Source: Nostoc sp. S13
Lineage (GTDB): Bacteria; Cyanobacteriota; Cyanobacteriia; Cyanobacteriales; Nostocaceae
Direction of reading: 5' to 3'
DNA: 64,000 nt
Assembly (NCBI RefSeq): GCF_029379315.1
Contig: NZ_JAQYWQ010000008.1
Span: forward strand, 52,394 to 116,393
In this document: positions 35,241-44,224 of the stretch, piece after piece
How positions within the stretch are numbered: the stretch's first letter is position 1
How the letters are laid out: the number at the start of each line of letters is the position of its first letter
Notes under the pieces: generated by a model
What the model was told of the DNA's origin: nothing
The model's database searches: none
The model's input: the letters and a program-made list of their open reading frames with translations, nothing else
Translations under genes and position numbers: made by a program

Positions 35241-35587
35241 AAGGATTAACTTATCTACAACAGGACTTTTTGTATTAGTAGTGTAGACATGGACATAAAT
35301 TTTAGGCGATTTTTACTGTTTTTGTTTTGACTACTGAGTGTTAACATACACAAAATTTAAACAATATAAAAACCGAAGACCTAAAGTTTACAGAATCTTT
35401 CAATTAAGGTAGTAAATTATAAATTTACAGTGTTTTTTCTATCAAATGAAAATGATTTCCATGAAGAATCTGGATAGAAAGGCGGTTCTTTTCCAGTCCA
35501 GCCGCCTTCTCTGTTACGATTAAATCAAGTTAGCTTGTAGCTGCTAAGTTGACTTGTAGAAAAAGTTTGTATTAGTAGTTTGTCTAG
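35241..35587. other. AT-rich divergent spacer
   Basis: 347 bp between the sugar transferase (-) and the XRE regulator (+). A GGCGGTTCTTTTCCAGTCCAGCCGCC hairpin-like stretch lies near 35482-35507 (GGCGG pairing with CCGCC). Otherwise no gene or repeat was recognised; it should hold two promoters. Confidence 0.45.
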
Positions 35588-35812
35588 ATGACTTCAAGCG
35601 AAAATTTTATGGCACTAAGAGAGTCTTTAGGACTCACTCAAAGACAAATAGCAGAAGCTGTTGGCGTTACAGATCAAACTGTTTCTAATTGGGAGCGGAG
35701 GATTCACGCTCCGCGACTGACCTTAAGACAGACTATTAAGCTCTGCAAAATCACAAAATGCACAGTCGAGAATTTGGCTGATTTATTTGAACCAGAAAAG
35801 GATCAGGCTTAA
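35588..35812 (+). CDS. XRE-type helix-turn-helix regulator
   Basis: A 74-residue single-domain DNA-binding protein. The HTH (about residues 8-62) reads MALRESLGLTQRQIAEAVGVTDQTVSNWERR, a classic Cro/C1 fold, followed by LTLRQTIKLCKITKCTVENLADLFE. There is no effector domain, so it likely works as a small repressor or activator. It stands alone between long spacers. Residue 8 (ATG 35609) is an alternative start. The target is unknown. Confidence 0.85.
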   Translation: MTSSENFMALRESLGLTQRQIAEAVGVTDQTVSNWERRIHAPRLTLRQTIKLCKITKCTVENLADLFEPEKDQA

Positions 35813-36064
35813 TCCGTCTAGCCTACCAGTACCGTTTACGCCGACATCGCAACCCCTAACCATAGTTGAAAACTAGCTAGAACTGTGTGCCTGTCAATAT
35901 AACTACAGGTTAGCAGAACAGTTTAACTAGTGGGAGCAAAATCGCTGTGATCTGATATTGACCGATGCTCTATCATCTCTTGTGGTATTATACCACACAA
36001 GGACAAGCCTGATTATTACAGCCAAAAGCAGGATTTAAGCAATAGCAAAATTTTATTTTCGGAC

Positions 36065-39000
36065 TCAATGATCAACCTCTAAGGCGAAATTCACCGTATA
36101 TGGTTCCTCCAGTGATTGCTGATTACTAGCCTTGATCGCATCTAAATAGTGACGCAAAGACAACAGCTGTTGGGAATTGGGACGATAAGTGAGACTCCCT
36201 TGTTTTTCAAAAAGTGGTGCCGTGGCGATCGCCTGATAGTCAGGGTTTTCTTGCGAACTCTGGGTGAGCCAGGCTGAGTCTGTGACTGAAGGTATCAAGC
36301 CCGAAGGCAGTTCACCTGACAAAAAAGCTAGCAGCCGTTGCTGACAAGTGCGAGTATTGATCCCACGACCCTCAAATAACTGGATAACTTCACCGAAAGA
36401 TAAGGGTCGGTCTGGTAGCAGTCGCAGCAATTCTGTAAATAGGAAATAATCAGTGTATTGTTGCCTGGGTATATCTAATATTTGAGGATGTAGAGGCAGC
36501 ATCGCCAAACCATAGGCAACCCGACTGCAATTAGGAGCGCCGTTTTCGCCGAGATATAAATCTTGAATAATCCTAACGTTGGGGAGTTTTTGCCGTAACC
36601 ACCGGTTCACCGTTGCGATACAAGCCACCCCACCAGTCAGGATAGCTTGATTAATTGCTTCTGTGGGGATGCCACGAGCTACCAATAACTTATTGAGTTC
36701 TCGGTTCAGGCGGCGCACAAACGGGATAAATACCTGGCTTTCTAAGTCTCGTCGCTGCAAAATCCACTGCTGATCAGCCAATTCCAGGGTAAAAGAGTCT
36801 TGATGTTGCAAAATCAGCTTTAGGGCTAGTGCCGCATCTAATACCGCCTGTCCCAGTAGAGAACTTTCTAGACGCTGCTGGAGGCGAATCCGAGCGATCA
36901 TATCTGGTTCCCCGACTCTGGGTAGTTCTAATTCTTCCAACCCTAAACTCTGCCAATGCATTTGGTCTAAACCGGGAATTGACGGTTGCCATTGCCAAGG
37001 ATTACTGGTAACAGTTTTGCGATTGCTTGGTGTTTGGGGGCGTGATTGCCGAGATTTAGGTGGCAATAGCAGCTGGCAGATTATATCTTGTTCAATTCCC
37101 TTGCCAGCATAGGCAAAACTGTGGAGCATGAAATCATTGTATGTCAATTGCAGCAAGGTTTCTGGTATATCGACCAGTAACATTTCTGTGGCAGTTGTGC
37201 CAATGTTAATCACCAGGGTGTTGCCAACAATGGGATGTTCGCTGGTTTTTGCCGGATGAGAACCTTGACTATCGCTTAATTTTACTTGCTCACCGTTAGC
37301 AGCATCGAGTTCCGGGAGTAGACTAGCGATCGCTTCTTCGACAAAAAAGACTTGCTGCGGATGTTGGATCAGTTTGCTAGTGAGTAAAGCTTCCCGCACA
37401 TTGAAGCGGTATTGTTCCGACCAACTAGATGGACAGGTGCAAATCACACCAGCAATATTATTGATAATCTGCGGAAAATTTTGTTCGCTGATCCCAACAG
37501 CAGCAGCCATTAAACTAGGTGTGGTACTAGTATGATCAGATTTGAGGGTTAATAGTAGCTTAGATAGCGATCGCACAACCCAAATCAAAGGGCCTGCCGA
37601 AAATTCATTTAATTGCAAAACAGGTTCCCATTTCTGTCTTTCACTCTTGTAGGGAATAGCTACTTGTAAATAAGGCTTCAACTGCGCCGAGTAGAGATTA
37701 TTTTTCGTCGGCTCTGCTGTTGATCTCGGTGTTGCAGGAGTGGTGGCCGAGTGATCAGGCACTTTATCTTGGGCAACAGCCGCAGGTGCTGACTGCTCAT
37801 GTGCTTCCATACTTTCATTTTCACTGTGAGGTACAGAAGCTGTAGGCAGATAAACCTCTGTTGGTAAACGAAACGATTGTTGAAAGGAACTTGTTCCCGG
37901 CGGATTTTCTGCTGACCAGTAGATAGGATGTACAACAAAAGTCGAACGATTTAGTAATGCGGCAGAAATTCCTGTTGTACCTAAATCAATTCCTAAATAC
38001 CAGACTGATTCTAGAATATTGAGCGCAACTTCTGGATTGTTGATCGAGTTGGAAATTACAGGTAAAGAACTTTCTTGAACAGGAGTTGTGACTTCCTTTT
38101 TTTCAGTTTCTACCTGGGGAACTGCCAAACTGGAGAAAGCAGTAGTTGAGGTATTCTCTGCTATTTGGAGATTTTCAGGGGAGGTTATGGGGATTGTGTC
38201 TTGAGTGTTACCAATTACTACCGGGTAAATATCCAAGTTAGTATCTGGCTGCAACTCAGAATTTAGCTGCCGATCAAAATTAGCCAAATCCCGATCTAAT
38301 TGCTGCAACTGTTCGTCATCTAAAGAAATATCAGGTACGGCTGGAGCCTGGTTTAACTCAACAGAAAGCAAGTTTTCCTGCGGTGAAGCAGTAATATAGT
38401 TATCTGAAGATGGTTGTGTTTGATCATCTTTAATTAATACTTCCGATGTGGCAATATCTTCTGGTGCATCCGCTACGGGAAGGGTAGGCTTCTCTACCAG
38501 ACCCTGCGCGTAGCTTGCTTCCCCGTAGGGGTATGGCAACCCAATTTCTGCTACTTCTGGAGTAACTGGGGCTGTAGTTGTGGCATTATCTACAGAGGCT
38601 GATGGTTCTAGCAGTTGCTGCTCAGTAGCTATATCAGGTAATAGGTCAGTTAGGGTATTAATTGTATCAACACTAGCTGGCTGAGTGCCCAGTTGCAGCG
38701 GGAAACTGTCTGTTTGTGGCGTAAACAAGCTAACAGGCGAGTTTTGGTCAGTATCCTCTTCAAAAAATAGTTCTTCCTCTGGCTCTGATGATGAATCTGT
38801 GGTTTCTACTAAAGTCTCTTGGGTTGAAAGACCCATATTCACGGTTGGAGGGACAGGTGCGCCCTCAGCGATGTTCAACGGTGATGGCGAGGCTGTATGA
38901 GCAGATAAGTCAACATCGAGGCTGTGATTATTTACATCACCAGTACCAAACAAACTGGCGTAAAGTTGGTCTACTTCATCACCAATTAACTCAGAAATAT

Positions 39001-40099
39001 CTGAGGGTAACTCGGTCGAGCTTTCAGAAGATTGAGACGAGTGTAAACCAAGCTGCAACAGGGCTGCATCTAAATCCTCTGTGAGGGTAGTCTCCTGTGG
39101 CTCAGAATTAATCGTCAGTGAAGATGAAGTTTCTGGCTGTATAAGCTCCAAGGGTTGGGGCGCAACTTCAGCAGCGATCTCGGCCGGGTCAGCCAATGAA
39201 GGTAATGTTTCAGATTCTACCCCCAGGAAAGATGACTGAGAACTAGGGGATTGTTGCTGCAAATGCTGGGTCAAATTGTTAAGAAAGCTGGCCATCATCT
39301 GTTCGCTTTGCATCCCCTTGCTATGCATTCTTGCCAGTGCTTGCGACAGGGATTCATAATAAGTATTAATGTTGCGCTGTAGTGCATCAAAGACTACATT
39401 CACCGTCCCATCTAGTGATAATAGGCGTTGATCCAACTCGCTGGCCAGCTGAGTTAACCGCTCCCCACCGTCTGGTGATTCTAAAAAAGGTTGAGTTGCA
39501 GAGGTTGTTGGTTCCGAATTTATGTGATTAGTTACTCCTGATGAACTGGGCGTATTTGCCAAATTCTGTCCCACCAGTGGCGTTAAAGTTGGCACAAGAC
39601 GACTCATGAGTACCTGTAAAAACTCGGTAATTATCTGCTCCTGGTTTGTCAACTGCTGCGCTAAGGAGTAGTTTTGCAATCGCCTTTGTTCTAGCTGCCG
39701 AATTTCTTGTATGAGAGTGGCTCGCTCTTGCAACAGCAATTCTAATTCCGATCGCAATGGCTGGATCAATCTCGAAAATTCACTTTTTAATTGTCCTGCC
39801 CCAACAGTACTCTGTTCCTGATTGGGTTCGATCTGTGGTAGTGGATACTGGTTAGTACCATGATCAAGTAATTTTGTTAATAAAGGCGAACGCCGTTCTT
39901 CAGAAGACTGATTTGGGATGCCGCTCTCTAATGCTTCTTTTTCTTGTAACTTCACCAAGAAGTCGCGAATTCGTTCTAAAACTTCTTTAGGCTCTTGCGC
40001 CTGACCAGACAGAAATTTAGACAGGCGCTTGCCACCGTTGGCAAGTAAGTTGTCAATGTCTGCGATCAGCTTTTGAATTTCATCTGCACTGAAAGTCAC
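36065..40099 (-). CDS. Giant Hsp70-like (actin-fold ATPase) protein with long acidic N-terminus
   Basis: A 1344-residue protein. Residues 1-100 and about 100-290 are charged, with predicted coiled coil (LIQPLRSELELLLQERATLIQEI). About 290-690 is a Ser/Thr/Glu/Pro-rich, probably disordered region. From about 695 an Hsp70/actin-type ATPase starts with the phosphate-1 motif WYLGIDLGTTGISAALL; later come VVNIGTTATEML-like and AILTGGVACIATVNRWL motifs. Near residues 520-540 an in-frame dispersed repeat is inserted (38487-38533). It is not DnaK: it lacks the C-terminal substrate domain arrangement. Function is unknown; a chaperone or regulatory scaffold is possible. Divergent from a Crp-type regulator. 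Confidence 0.7.
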   Translation of the reverse strand: MTFSADEIQKLIADIDNLLANGGKRLSKFLSGQAQEPKEVLERIRDFLVKLQEKEALESGIPNQSSEERRSPLLTKLLDHGTNQYPLPQIEPNQEQSTVGAGQLKSEFSRLIQPLRSELELLLQERATLIQEIRQLEQRRLQNYSLAQQLTNQEQIITEFLQVLMSRLVPTLTPLVGQNLANTPSSSGVTNHINSEPTTSATQPFLESPDGGERLTQLASELDQRLLSLDGTVNVVFDALQRNINTYYESLSQALARMHSKGMQSEQMMASFLNNLTQHLQQQSPSSQSSFLGVESETLPSLADPAEIAAEVAPQPLELIQPETSSSLTINSEPQETTLTEDLDAALLQLGLHSSQSSESSTELPSDISELIGDEVDQLYASLFGTGDVNNHSLDVDLSAHTASPSPLNIAEGAPVPPTVNMGLSTQETLVETTDSSSEPEEELFFEEDTDQNSPVSLFTPQTDSFPLQLGTQPASVDTINTLTDLLPDIATEQQLLEPSASVDNATTTAPVTPEVAEIGLPYPYGEASYAQGLVEKPTLPVADAPEDIATSEVLIKDDQTQPSSDNYITASPQENLLSVELNQAPAVPDISLDDEQLQQLDRDLANFDRQLNSELQPDTNLDIYPVVIGNTQDTIPITSPENLQIAENTSTTAFSSLAVPQVETEKKEVTTPVQESSLPVISNSINNPEVALNILESVWYLGIDLGTTGISAALLNRSTFVVHPIYWSAENPPGTSSFQQSFRLPTEVYLPTASVPHSENESMEAHEQSAPAAVAQDKVPDHSATTPATPRSTAEPTKNNLYSAQLKPYLQVAIPYKSERQKWEPVLQLNEFSAGPLIWVVRSLSKLLLTLKSDHTSTTPSLMAAAVGISEQNFPQIINNIAGVICTCPSSWSEQYRFNVREALLTSKLIQHPQQVFFVEEAIASLLPELDAANGEQVKLSDSQGSHPAKTSEHPIVGNTLVINIGTTATEMLLVDIPETLLQLTYNDFMLHSFAYAGKGIEQDIICQLLLPPKSRQSRPQTPSNRKTVTSNPWQWQPSIPGLDQMHWQSLGLEELELPRVGEPDMIARIRLQQRLESSLLGQAVLDAALALKLILQHQDSFTLELADQQWILQRRDLESQVFIPFVRRLNRELNKLLVARGIPTEAINQAILTGGVACIATVNRWLRQKLPNVRIIQDLYLGENGAPNCSRVAYGLAMLPLHPQILDIPRQQYTDYFLFTELLRLLPDRPLSFGEVIQLFEGRGINTRTCQQRLLAFLSGELPSGLIPSVTDSAWLTQSSQENPDYQAIATAPLFEKQGSLTYRPNSQQLLSLRHYLDAIKASNQQSLEEPYTVNFALEVDH
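38487..38533 (-). repeat. 47-bp dispersed repeat inside the Hsp70-like gene
   Basis: Reading on the - strand from TACCCCTACG to GAGAAGCC, it matches 42947-42993 in the CobT gene with two mismatches in 47 bases. It is translated here as YPYGEASYAQGLVEK. A more diverged third copy lies in the spacer at 59052-59093. Confidence 0.85.
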
Positions 40100-40655
40100 T
40101 TTTATTACCTTACCTAAAAATGTATGTCAACTAATGTGACAATTACTTTACAATCACCGTACCCCGATGGGGATCTTGCTACGCGCAGCGTCGACCATAG
40201 GAGAAGTTTTGAGTGACAAAAGCCGCTGCTTGGACTTGTGACTGTCATTATGTTATGGATTACTGGGAGTCGTGGCAATCTTCAGTCATCGTTTGTTTAA
40301 AAAGCTTAGTCTTGCAGCTCATTGGTTGTCTATTTTGGAAAATCGCTAAAATACCTGAGCAATAATTTACTCCCTTTAGTATCATTGATGTTGTTTGCCT
40401 ATATTCTTAATTAATCAAGTTTGCAGTGCAGCTAGCCCCTAACAATACTTCCGCCGGCTATAAACTACTTTTTGCAAAACTTTTACCCCGTTTAAACTTA
40501 TAGGTAAAGATTATTTAGAAAAACTGTTCTTGTCACTTTCTTATCTAGCATAGTTTAGTTTTATCTTTGAAAGGGAGCTGTGCAATCATAGCTGAGGCTA
40601 AAAATGGCGCTCTTGTTTGTTGTGTGTATATAGCAACTTGAATAAAAATGTCGTA
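40100..40655. other. Divergent spacer upstream of the Crp-type gene
   Basis: 556 bp between the Hsp70-like gene (-) and the Crp-type gene (+). It contains a partial GC-rich repeat around 40161-40195 (CCCCGATGGGGATC and CTACGCGCAGCGTC), with words shared with the 47-bp element. The rest is AT-rich and must carry both promoters. No gene was recognised. Confidence 0.5.
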
Positions 40656-41357
40656 ATGGAAGACCGATATAGCTTGCAAGCACAGGCTAATCCCTGGATG
40701 ATCAACTCTGCTCCCTTTTTTCAAGGGTTGCCAGAAACTGCTGTGGAATCAGCCCTGATTCATCTTGTCACCCGCACTCACCCAGCTAATCAGGTGATTC
40801 TTCTAGAAAATGACTGGGGCGGTTCTGTGTATTTTATTTTGGATGGATGGGTAAAAATTCGCACCTACAATCTGGAAGGAAAAGAGGTAACGCTGAATAT
40901 TCTTGGGAAAGGGGAATTGTTTGGTGAAATGGCCGCACTAGATGAAGTACCTCGATCTACAGATGTGATTACCTTGGCTCCGACGGTAATTGGTAGTATG
41001 CCTGCTCAGGATTTTGTCAAGTTACTTCAGATAGAACCTTTGGCGGGAGTTCGATTGGCGCAACTCATGGCACGACGTTTACGGCAAGTAAATCGCCGAT
41101 TGCGGTTACGGGAATCTGATAGTCAGTCACGGGTGGCAGATACGTTGCTATTTTTGGCAGAAGGACAGGGAAAAAAAGGGCAAACAGGAACCGAAATCCC
41201 CAATTTACCTCATCGAGAATTGAGTAGTTTGAGCGGACTGGCGCGGGAAACAGTGACACGAGTGTTGACAAGGCTAGAAAAAAAAGGGTTGATTAAACGG
41301 GATCAAGACACTGTTTGTATTCCCGATTTGTCAGCCTTAGAAAGAATGATCGTTTAA
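40656..41357 (+). CDS. Crp/Fnr family transcriptional regulator
   Basis: About 233 residues. The N-terminal cyclic-nucleotide-binding beta-barrel has VILLENDWGGSVYFILDGWVKI and GKGELFGEMAALDEVPRST, matching the phosphate-binding cassette. A dimerisation helix (LARLMARRLRQVNRRL-like) leads to the C-terminal HTH_CRP (HRELSSLSGLARETVTRVLTRLEKKGLI). The frame is open 13 codons upstream, but ATG 40656 (MEDRYSLQ) begins the family. It does not have the NtcA-specific start and is not assigned to NtcA. It lies 13 bp upstream of the DUF2232 gene and is probably co-transcribed with it. Confidence 0.88.
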   Translation: MEDRYSLQAQANPWMINSAPFFQGLPETAVESALIHLVTRTHPANQVILLENDWGGSVYFILDGWVKIRTYNLEGKEVTLNILGKGELFGEMAALDEVPRSTDVITLAPTVIGSMPAQDFVKLLQIEPLAGVRLAQLMARRLRQVNRRLRLRESDSQSRVADTLLFLAEGQGKKGQTGTEIPNLPHRELSSLSGLARETVTRVLTRLEKKGLIKRDQDTVCIPDLSALERMIV

Positions 41358-41370
41358 AAACTTGTCAGAT

Positions 41371-42111
41371 ATGAGTATTTTAGATTCTCTGCCAGATGAG
41401 CCGGAGGAAGACCCATCCCCGGAATCTCCAACTCCCCACAATCATTGGTTAGACAAAGAACAGGAGTTAATGCCTCCTCAACTCAAGGCTGATGCGCCGT
41501 TGAGGATGGTAGAAACGGCGTTTTTAGCCAGTACTGCTAGCTTAATTTGGTTTATTAATTTCTACTTTCCCTTGGGGCCAGTTTTGCGGATATTTTTTCC
41601 GGTGCCGATTGCTCTAGTTTATCTGCGCTGGGGCAAGCGTGCGGCATGGATGGCAGCACTCACCTCCGGGTTACTGCTGACGGTACTAATGGGGCCAACC
41701 CGCAGTTTGCTGTTTGTTATGCCCTACGGGTTCATGGGCGTGCTTTTGGGGGCGACGTGGTATCGTCGTCGTGTTCCCTGGATTGTTTCTATTACCTTGG
41801 GTACGCTGTTGGGTACTTTGGGATTCTTTTTTCAGGTGTGGTTGCTGTCTGTTTTGACTGGTCAAGACATGTGGATTTATGTGATTACTCAGGTGACTAA
41901 GTTTATTGAGTGGGTATTTTTTTGCTTGAGTTTGTTGGCGAGTCCCAGTGTGTTTTTGATTCAAGTGGCAGCGATCGCTTTAATTATACTCAACAACTTT
42001 ATCTACCTTTTTGTGGTACATCTGGCAGCATGGTTCCTTTTTGACCGTCTGGGCAACCCTATTCCCCGTCCACCACACTGGGTGCAAGTCCTCATGGATT
42101 ATGAGGGATAG
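41371..42111 (+). CDS. DUF2232 membrane protein
   Basis: About 246 residues. An acidic Pro/Glu-rich N-terminus (LDSLPDEPEEDPSPESP) precedes five or six transmembrane segments. The FPLGPVLRIFFPVPIALVYLRWG and GPTRSLLFVMPYGFMGVLLG segments match DUF2232 (YybS-like), whose function is not firmly known. The frame is open from TTG 41362; ATG 41371 is preferred. It probably forms a unit with the upstream regulator. The cobT gene follows after a heptamer tract. Confidence 0.8.
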   Translation: MSILDSLPDEPEEDPSPESPTPHNHWLDKEQELMPPQLKADAPLRMVETAFLASTASLIWFINFYFPLGPVLRIFFPVPIALVYLRWGKRAAWMAALTSGLLLTVLMGPTRSLLFVMPYGFMGVLLGATWYRRRVPWIVSITLGTLLGTLGFFFQVWLLSVLTGQDMWIYVITQVTKFIEWVFFCLSLLASPSVFLIQVAAIALIILNNFIYLFVVHLAAWFLFDRLGNPIPRPPHWVQVLMDYEG

Positions 42112-42114
42112 TTA

Positions 42115-42208
42115 TTTGTCCTTTGTCCTTTGTCCTTTGTCATTGGTCATTTGTCAGTTACCAATGCCCAATACCCAATATCCAATACCCAATGCCCAAT
42201 GCCCAATG
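42115..42208. repeat. Heptanucleotide repeats running into the start of cobT
   Basis: Period-7 words TTTGTCC/TTTGTCA (42115-42160) are followed by about six copies of CCCAATG/CCCAATA (42162-42208). The last copies contain the likely start codon of the following gene, so the repeat contributes the first codons. Confidence 0.8.
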
Positions 42209-43497
42209 CCCAAATTCGTATTTATACCCAAAAAGAACAGGGTGAAGAATGGCTGCGACAGTATCGTGGTTGTCTACCCGTATTTGCTTGTGTTTTAGGA
42301 TTTACTGAAACTGGTTTAATCCCAGGAATTTCAGCAGCTGGTCGCACTCCAGAAGATCGGAAATATACCGCTTGTGCCGATGCCGAGTTTTTGTATTACG
42401 GCCCAGAACATAAAGCTCAATATCCCCTACCACCATTAGCGGCTGGGGCTTCACCAGTGCTGATTTCTCGCGCCGTCTTTGAGTCACTAAAAACACCAGT
42501 TTATTTGTTGAATGCTGGTTTACCCCAGCCTCCTGCTGTGCCAGTAATTGATTTGGGTGGCACTCCTGCTAAGTGTTTAAGTGGAGGTGTTGCGATGGAA
42601 ATCACAACGGTACACCATTTGTTTGAACAAGGGCTACTTTGGGGAGAACGCCTTGCTGCCAATATCCAACAGGGATATCTGATTGTCGGTGAGTGCGTCG
42701 TCGGAGGCACTACAACTGCCCTGGCAATCTTAACTGGTTTGGGTATAGAAGCTGCCGGAAAAGTTAACAGTAGTCACCCTGTTTGTAACCACGCGCAAAA
42801 GTGGGCACTAGTGCAAGCTGGGCTGGAGAAGATGAGGGAAAGCAAGGAGCAGGAGGAGATAAACTTTCAATCTCGAATCCAAAATTGTTCAACTGAGGGA
42901 AGCGTTCCGCAGGAAAGTCCAAAATCTCAAATCGTTCGACTGAGCGTACCCCTACGCGGAAGCAAGCTACGCGCAGCGTCTGGTAGAGAAGCCGAAGTCC
43001 AAAATTCTGTAGATCCTCTACAACTTGTCGCCGCTGTGGGTGATCCCATGCAGGTGGTGGTAGCTGGAATGGCGATCGCAGCTAGTCGTAGTTGTGGTGT
43101 AATGCTGGCTGGTGGGACGCAAATGCTGGCGGTTTATGCGCTGATCAGTGCGATCGCTCAAGTTTACACTTTATCATGGCGACCAGAAGCAGTAGTTGTA
43201 GGCACAACTCGCTGGGTGGCAGAAGATCCTACTGGCGCTACAGTTGACTTAGCCCTTAGCTTAGGAAAAGTTAGCTTAACTCCGAGTGGAAGAACCCCTC
43301 CCCTATTAGCAACTGATCTGAGCTTTGCTGATTCTCGTTATCCCCAACTGAGAGCTTATGAGCAGGGCTTTGTTAAAGAAGGTATGGGTGCTGGAGCCGC
43401 TTGCATAGCCGCCCATCTTAGCCAAGATTGGCAGCCACACCAACTTTTGGCAGCCATTGAAGCCCAACTTGAACGGCTAAGTACAGCATCTCATTAA
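42199..43497 (+). CDS. cobT: Nicotinate-nucleotide phosphoribosyltransferase CobT, TIGR00303 type
   Basis: About 432 residues from ATG 42199. The conserved protein seems to begin around IRIYTQKEQGEEWL; the preceding MPNAQ is encoded by heptamer repeats. Family features: GFTETGLIPGISAAGRTPEDR, DAEFLYYGPEH, PLPPLAAGASPVLIS, GECVVGGTTTALAIL, GDPMQVVVAGMAIAAS and GGTQMLAVYALI. The enzyme activates dimethylbenzimidazole-like bases for cobalamin lower-ligand attachment. Residues about 216-275 (SKEQEE..EVQNS) interrupt the conserved core and come from repeats (see 42845-42993). The frame is open further upstream (42130), but that extension is also repeat-derived. Confidence 0.85.
   Translation: MPNAQIRIYTQKEQGEEWLRQYRGCLPVFACVLGFTETGLIPGISAAGRTPEDRKYTACADAEFLYYGPEHKAQYPLPPLAAGASPVLISRAVFESLKTPVYLLNAGLPQPPAVPVIDLGGTPAKCLSGGVAMEITTVHHLFEQGLLWGERLAANIQQGYLIVGECVVGGTTTALAILTGLGIEAAGKVNSSHPVCNHAQKWALVQAGLEKMRESKEQEEINFQSRIQNCSTEGSVPQESPKSQIVRLSVPLRGSKLRAASGREAEVQNSVDPLQLVAAVGDPMQVVVAGMAIAASRSCGVMLAGGTQMLAVYALISAIAQVYTLSWRPEAVVVGTTRWVAEDPTGATVDLALSLGKVSLTPSGRTPPLLATDLSFADSRYPQLRAYEQGFVKEGMGAGAACIAAHLSQDWQPHQLLAAIEAQLERLSTASH
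42845..43010 (+). repeat. In-frame repeat insertion in cobT
   Basis: Heptamer-like words (AATCTCG, AATCCAA, AAAGTCC, AAAATCT) and then the 47-bp element 42947-42993 (TACCCCTACG...GAGAAGCC) lie between the conserved QAGLEKM and DPLQLVAAVGDPM blocks. It adds roughly 55 codons with no stop. The 47-bp part is translated here as PLRGSKLRAASGREA, a different frame from the copy in the Hsp70-like gene. Confidence 0.85.
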
Positions 43498-44224
43498 TTT
43501 GTAGCGAATTCTCTGCATAACTCTGCGCTCCTACCCTGCGGATCGCGCCGCGCCTATGCGTTTAAATTTCAACCCTCAATTCGCTACAATTTTACCAAAG
43601 CCGTACTTAGGCAAATCAACAGTTAATAAGCTAATCGTCATTCAAATTGCATCTGTCTGCGTGTCTGCTGAACTTTTGATCTCAGGAAGTCACAAGCTCC
43701 TAACTTATCTGTGTGTCTGTGCGTCAGAGCGTCTTTCTACCAATTTGAACTAAGTAGGTAGGTGAGAAAATTTATAGCTATGTCATTGCGAACTGAGTGT
43801 AAAGTGTAAAGCCTTCACTTCTCTCAAAGGGAAACGCTCCCGCGTTTGAGAGGCTTGTCTGCGACACGCTGCCGCGTTCGCCAACGGCATAGTTTCGCTT
43901 AACGGGGTAGCGTCTCGTAGAGAAGCGAAGTAAACCAATAGTAAGGTTTTTAAGCTTTTTACATTTCGTTATATAGTTAGGTTTATTTATGCCTACCTAC
44001 TTATCGCTCTTTAATCACTCTCACCAAAGAATAAAGGCAAAGTTCTTATGGCACAAGACTTTTGACTGAAAAATCATGATTAATAGCATTGTGTTAGAAA
44101 ATAAAGGCTTCAACCCTCTGACTATATGAGGTTTAAAAGTTAGCTGAGATTTTTAGTTGGCGAGAGTGATGGAAGAGGATTATGCAACTTTGTTTACTTT
44201 CTTATTTTTTAGGAGAATTATCTG
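43498..44224. other. Repeat-rich spacer between cobT and the PEP-CTERM gene
   Basis: 727 bp. Around 43820-43935 lies a family B composite (AACGCTCCCGCGTT, CGACACGCTGCCGCGTTCGCC, AGCGTCTCGTAGAGAAGCG). The remainder is AT-rich. A 65-codon + frame at 43556 has no coding support. Near the end AGGAG at 44211-44215 precedes the ATG at 44225. Confidence 0.55.
44211..44215 (+). promoter_or_regulatory. Shine-Dalgarno of the PEP-CTERM gene
   Basis: AGGAG lies nine bases before ATG 44225, a clear ribosome-binding site that supports this start. Confidence 0.6.

Noticed and set aside
43556..43753. 65-codon frame on the + strand after cobT
   Set aside because: Lies in an AT-rich, repeat-bearing spacer with unconvincing composition and no binding site.
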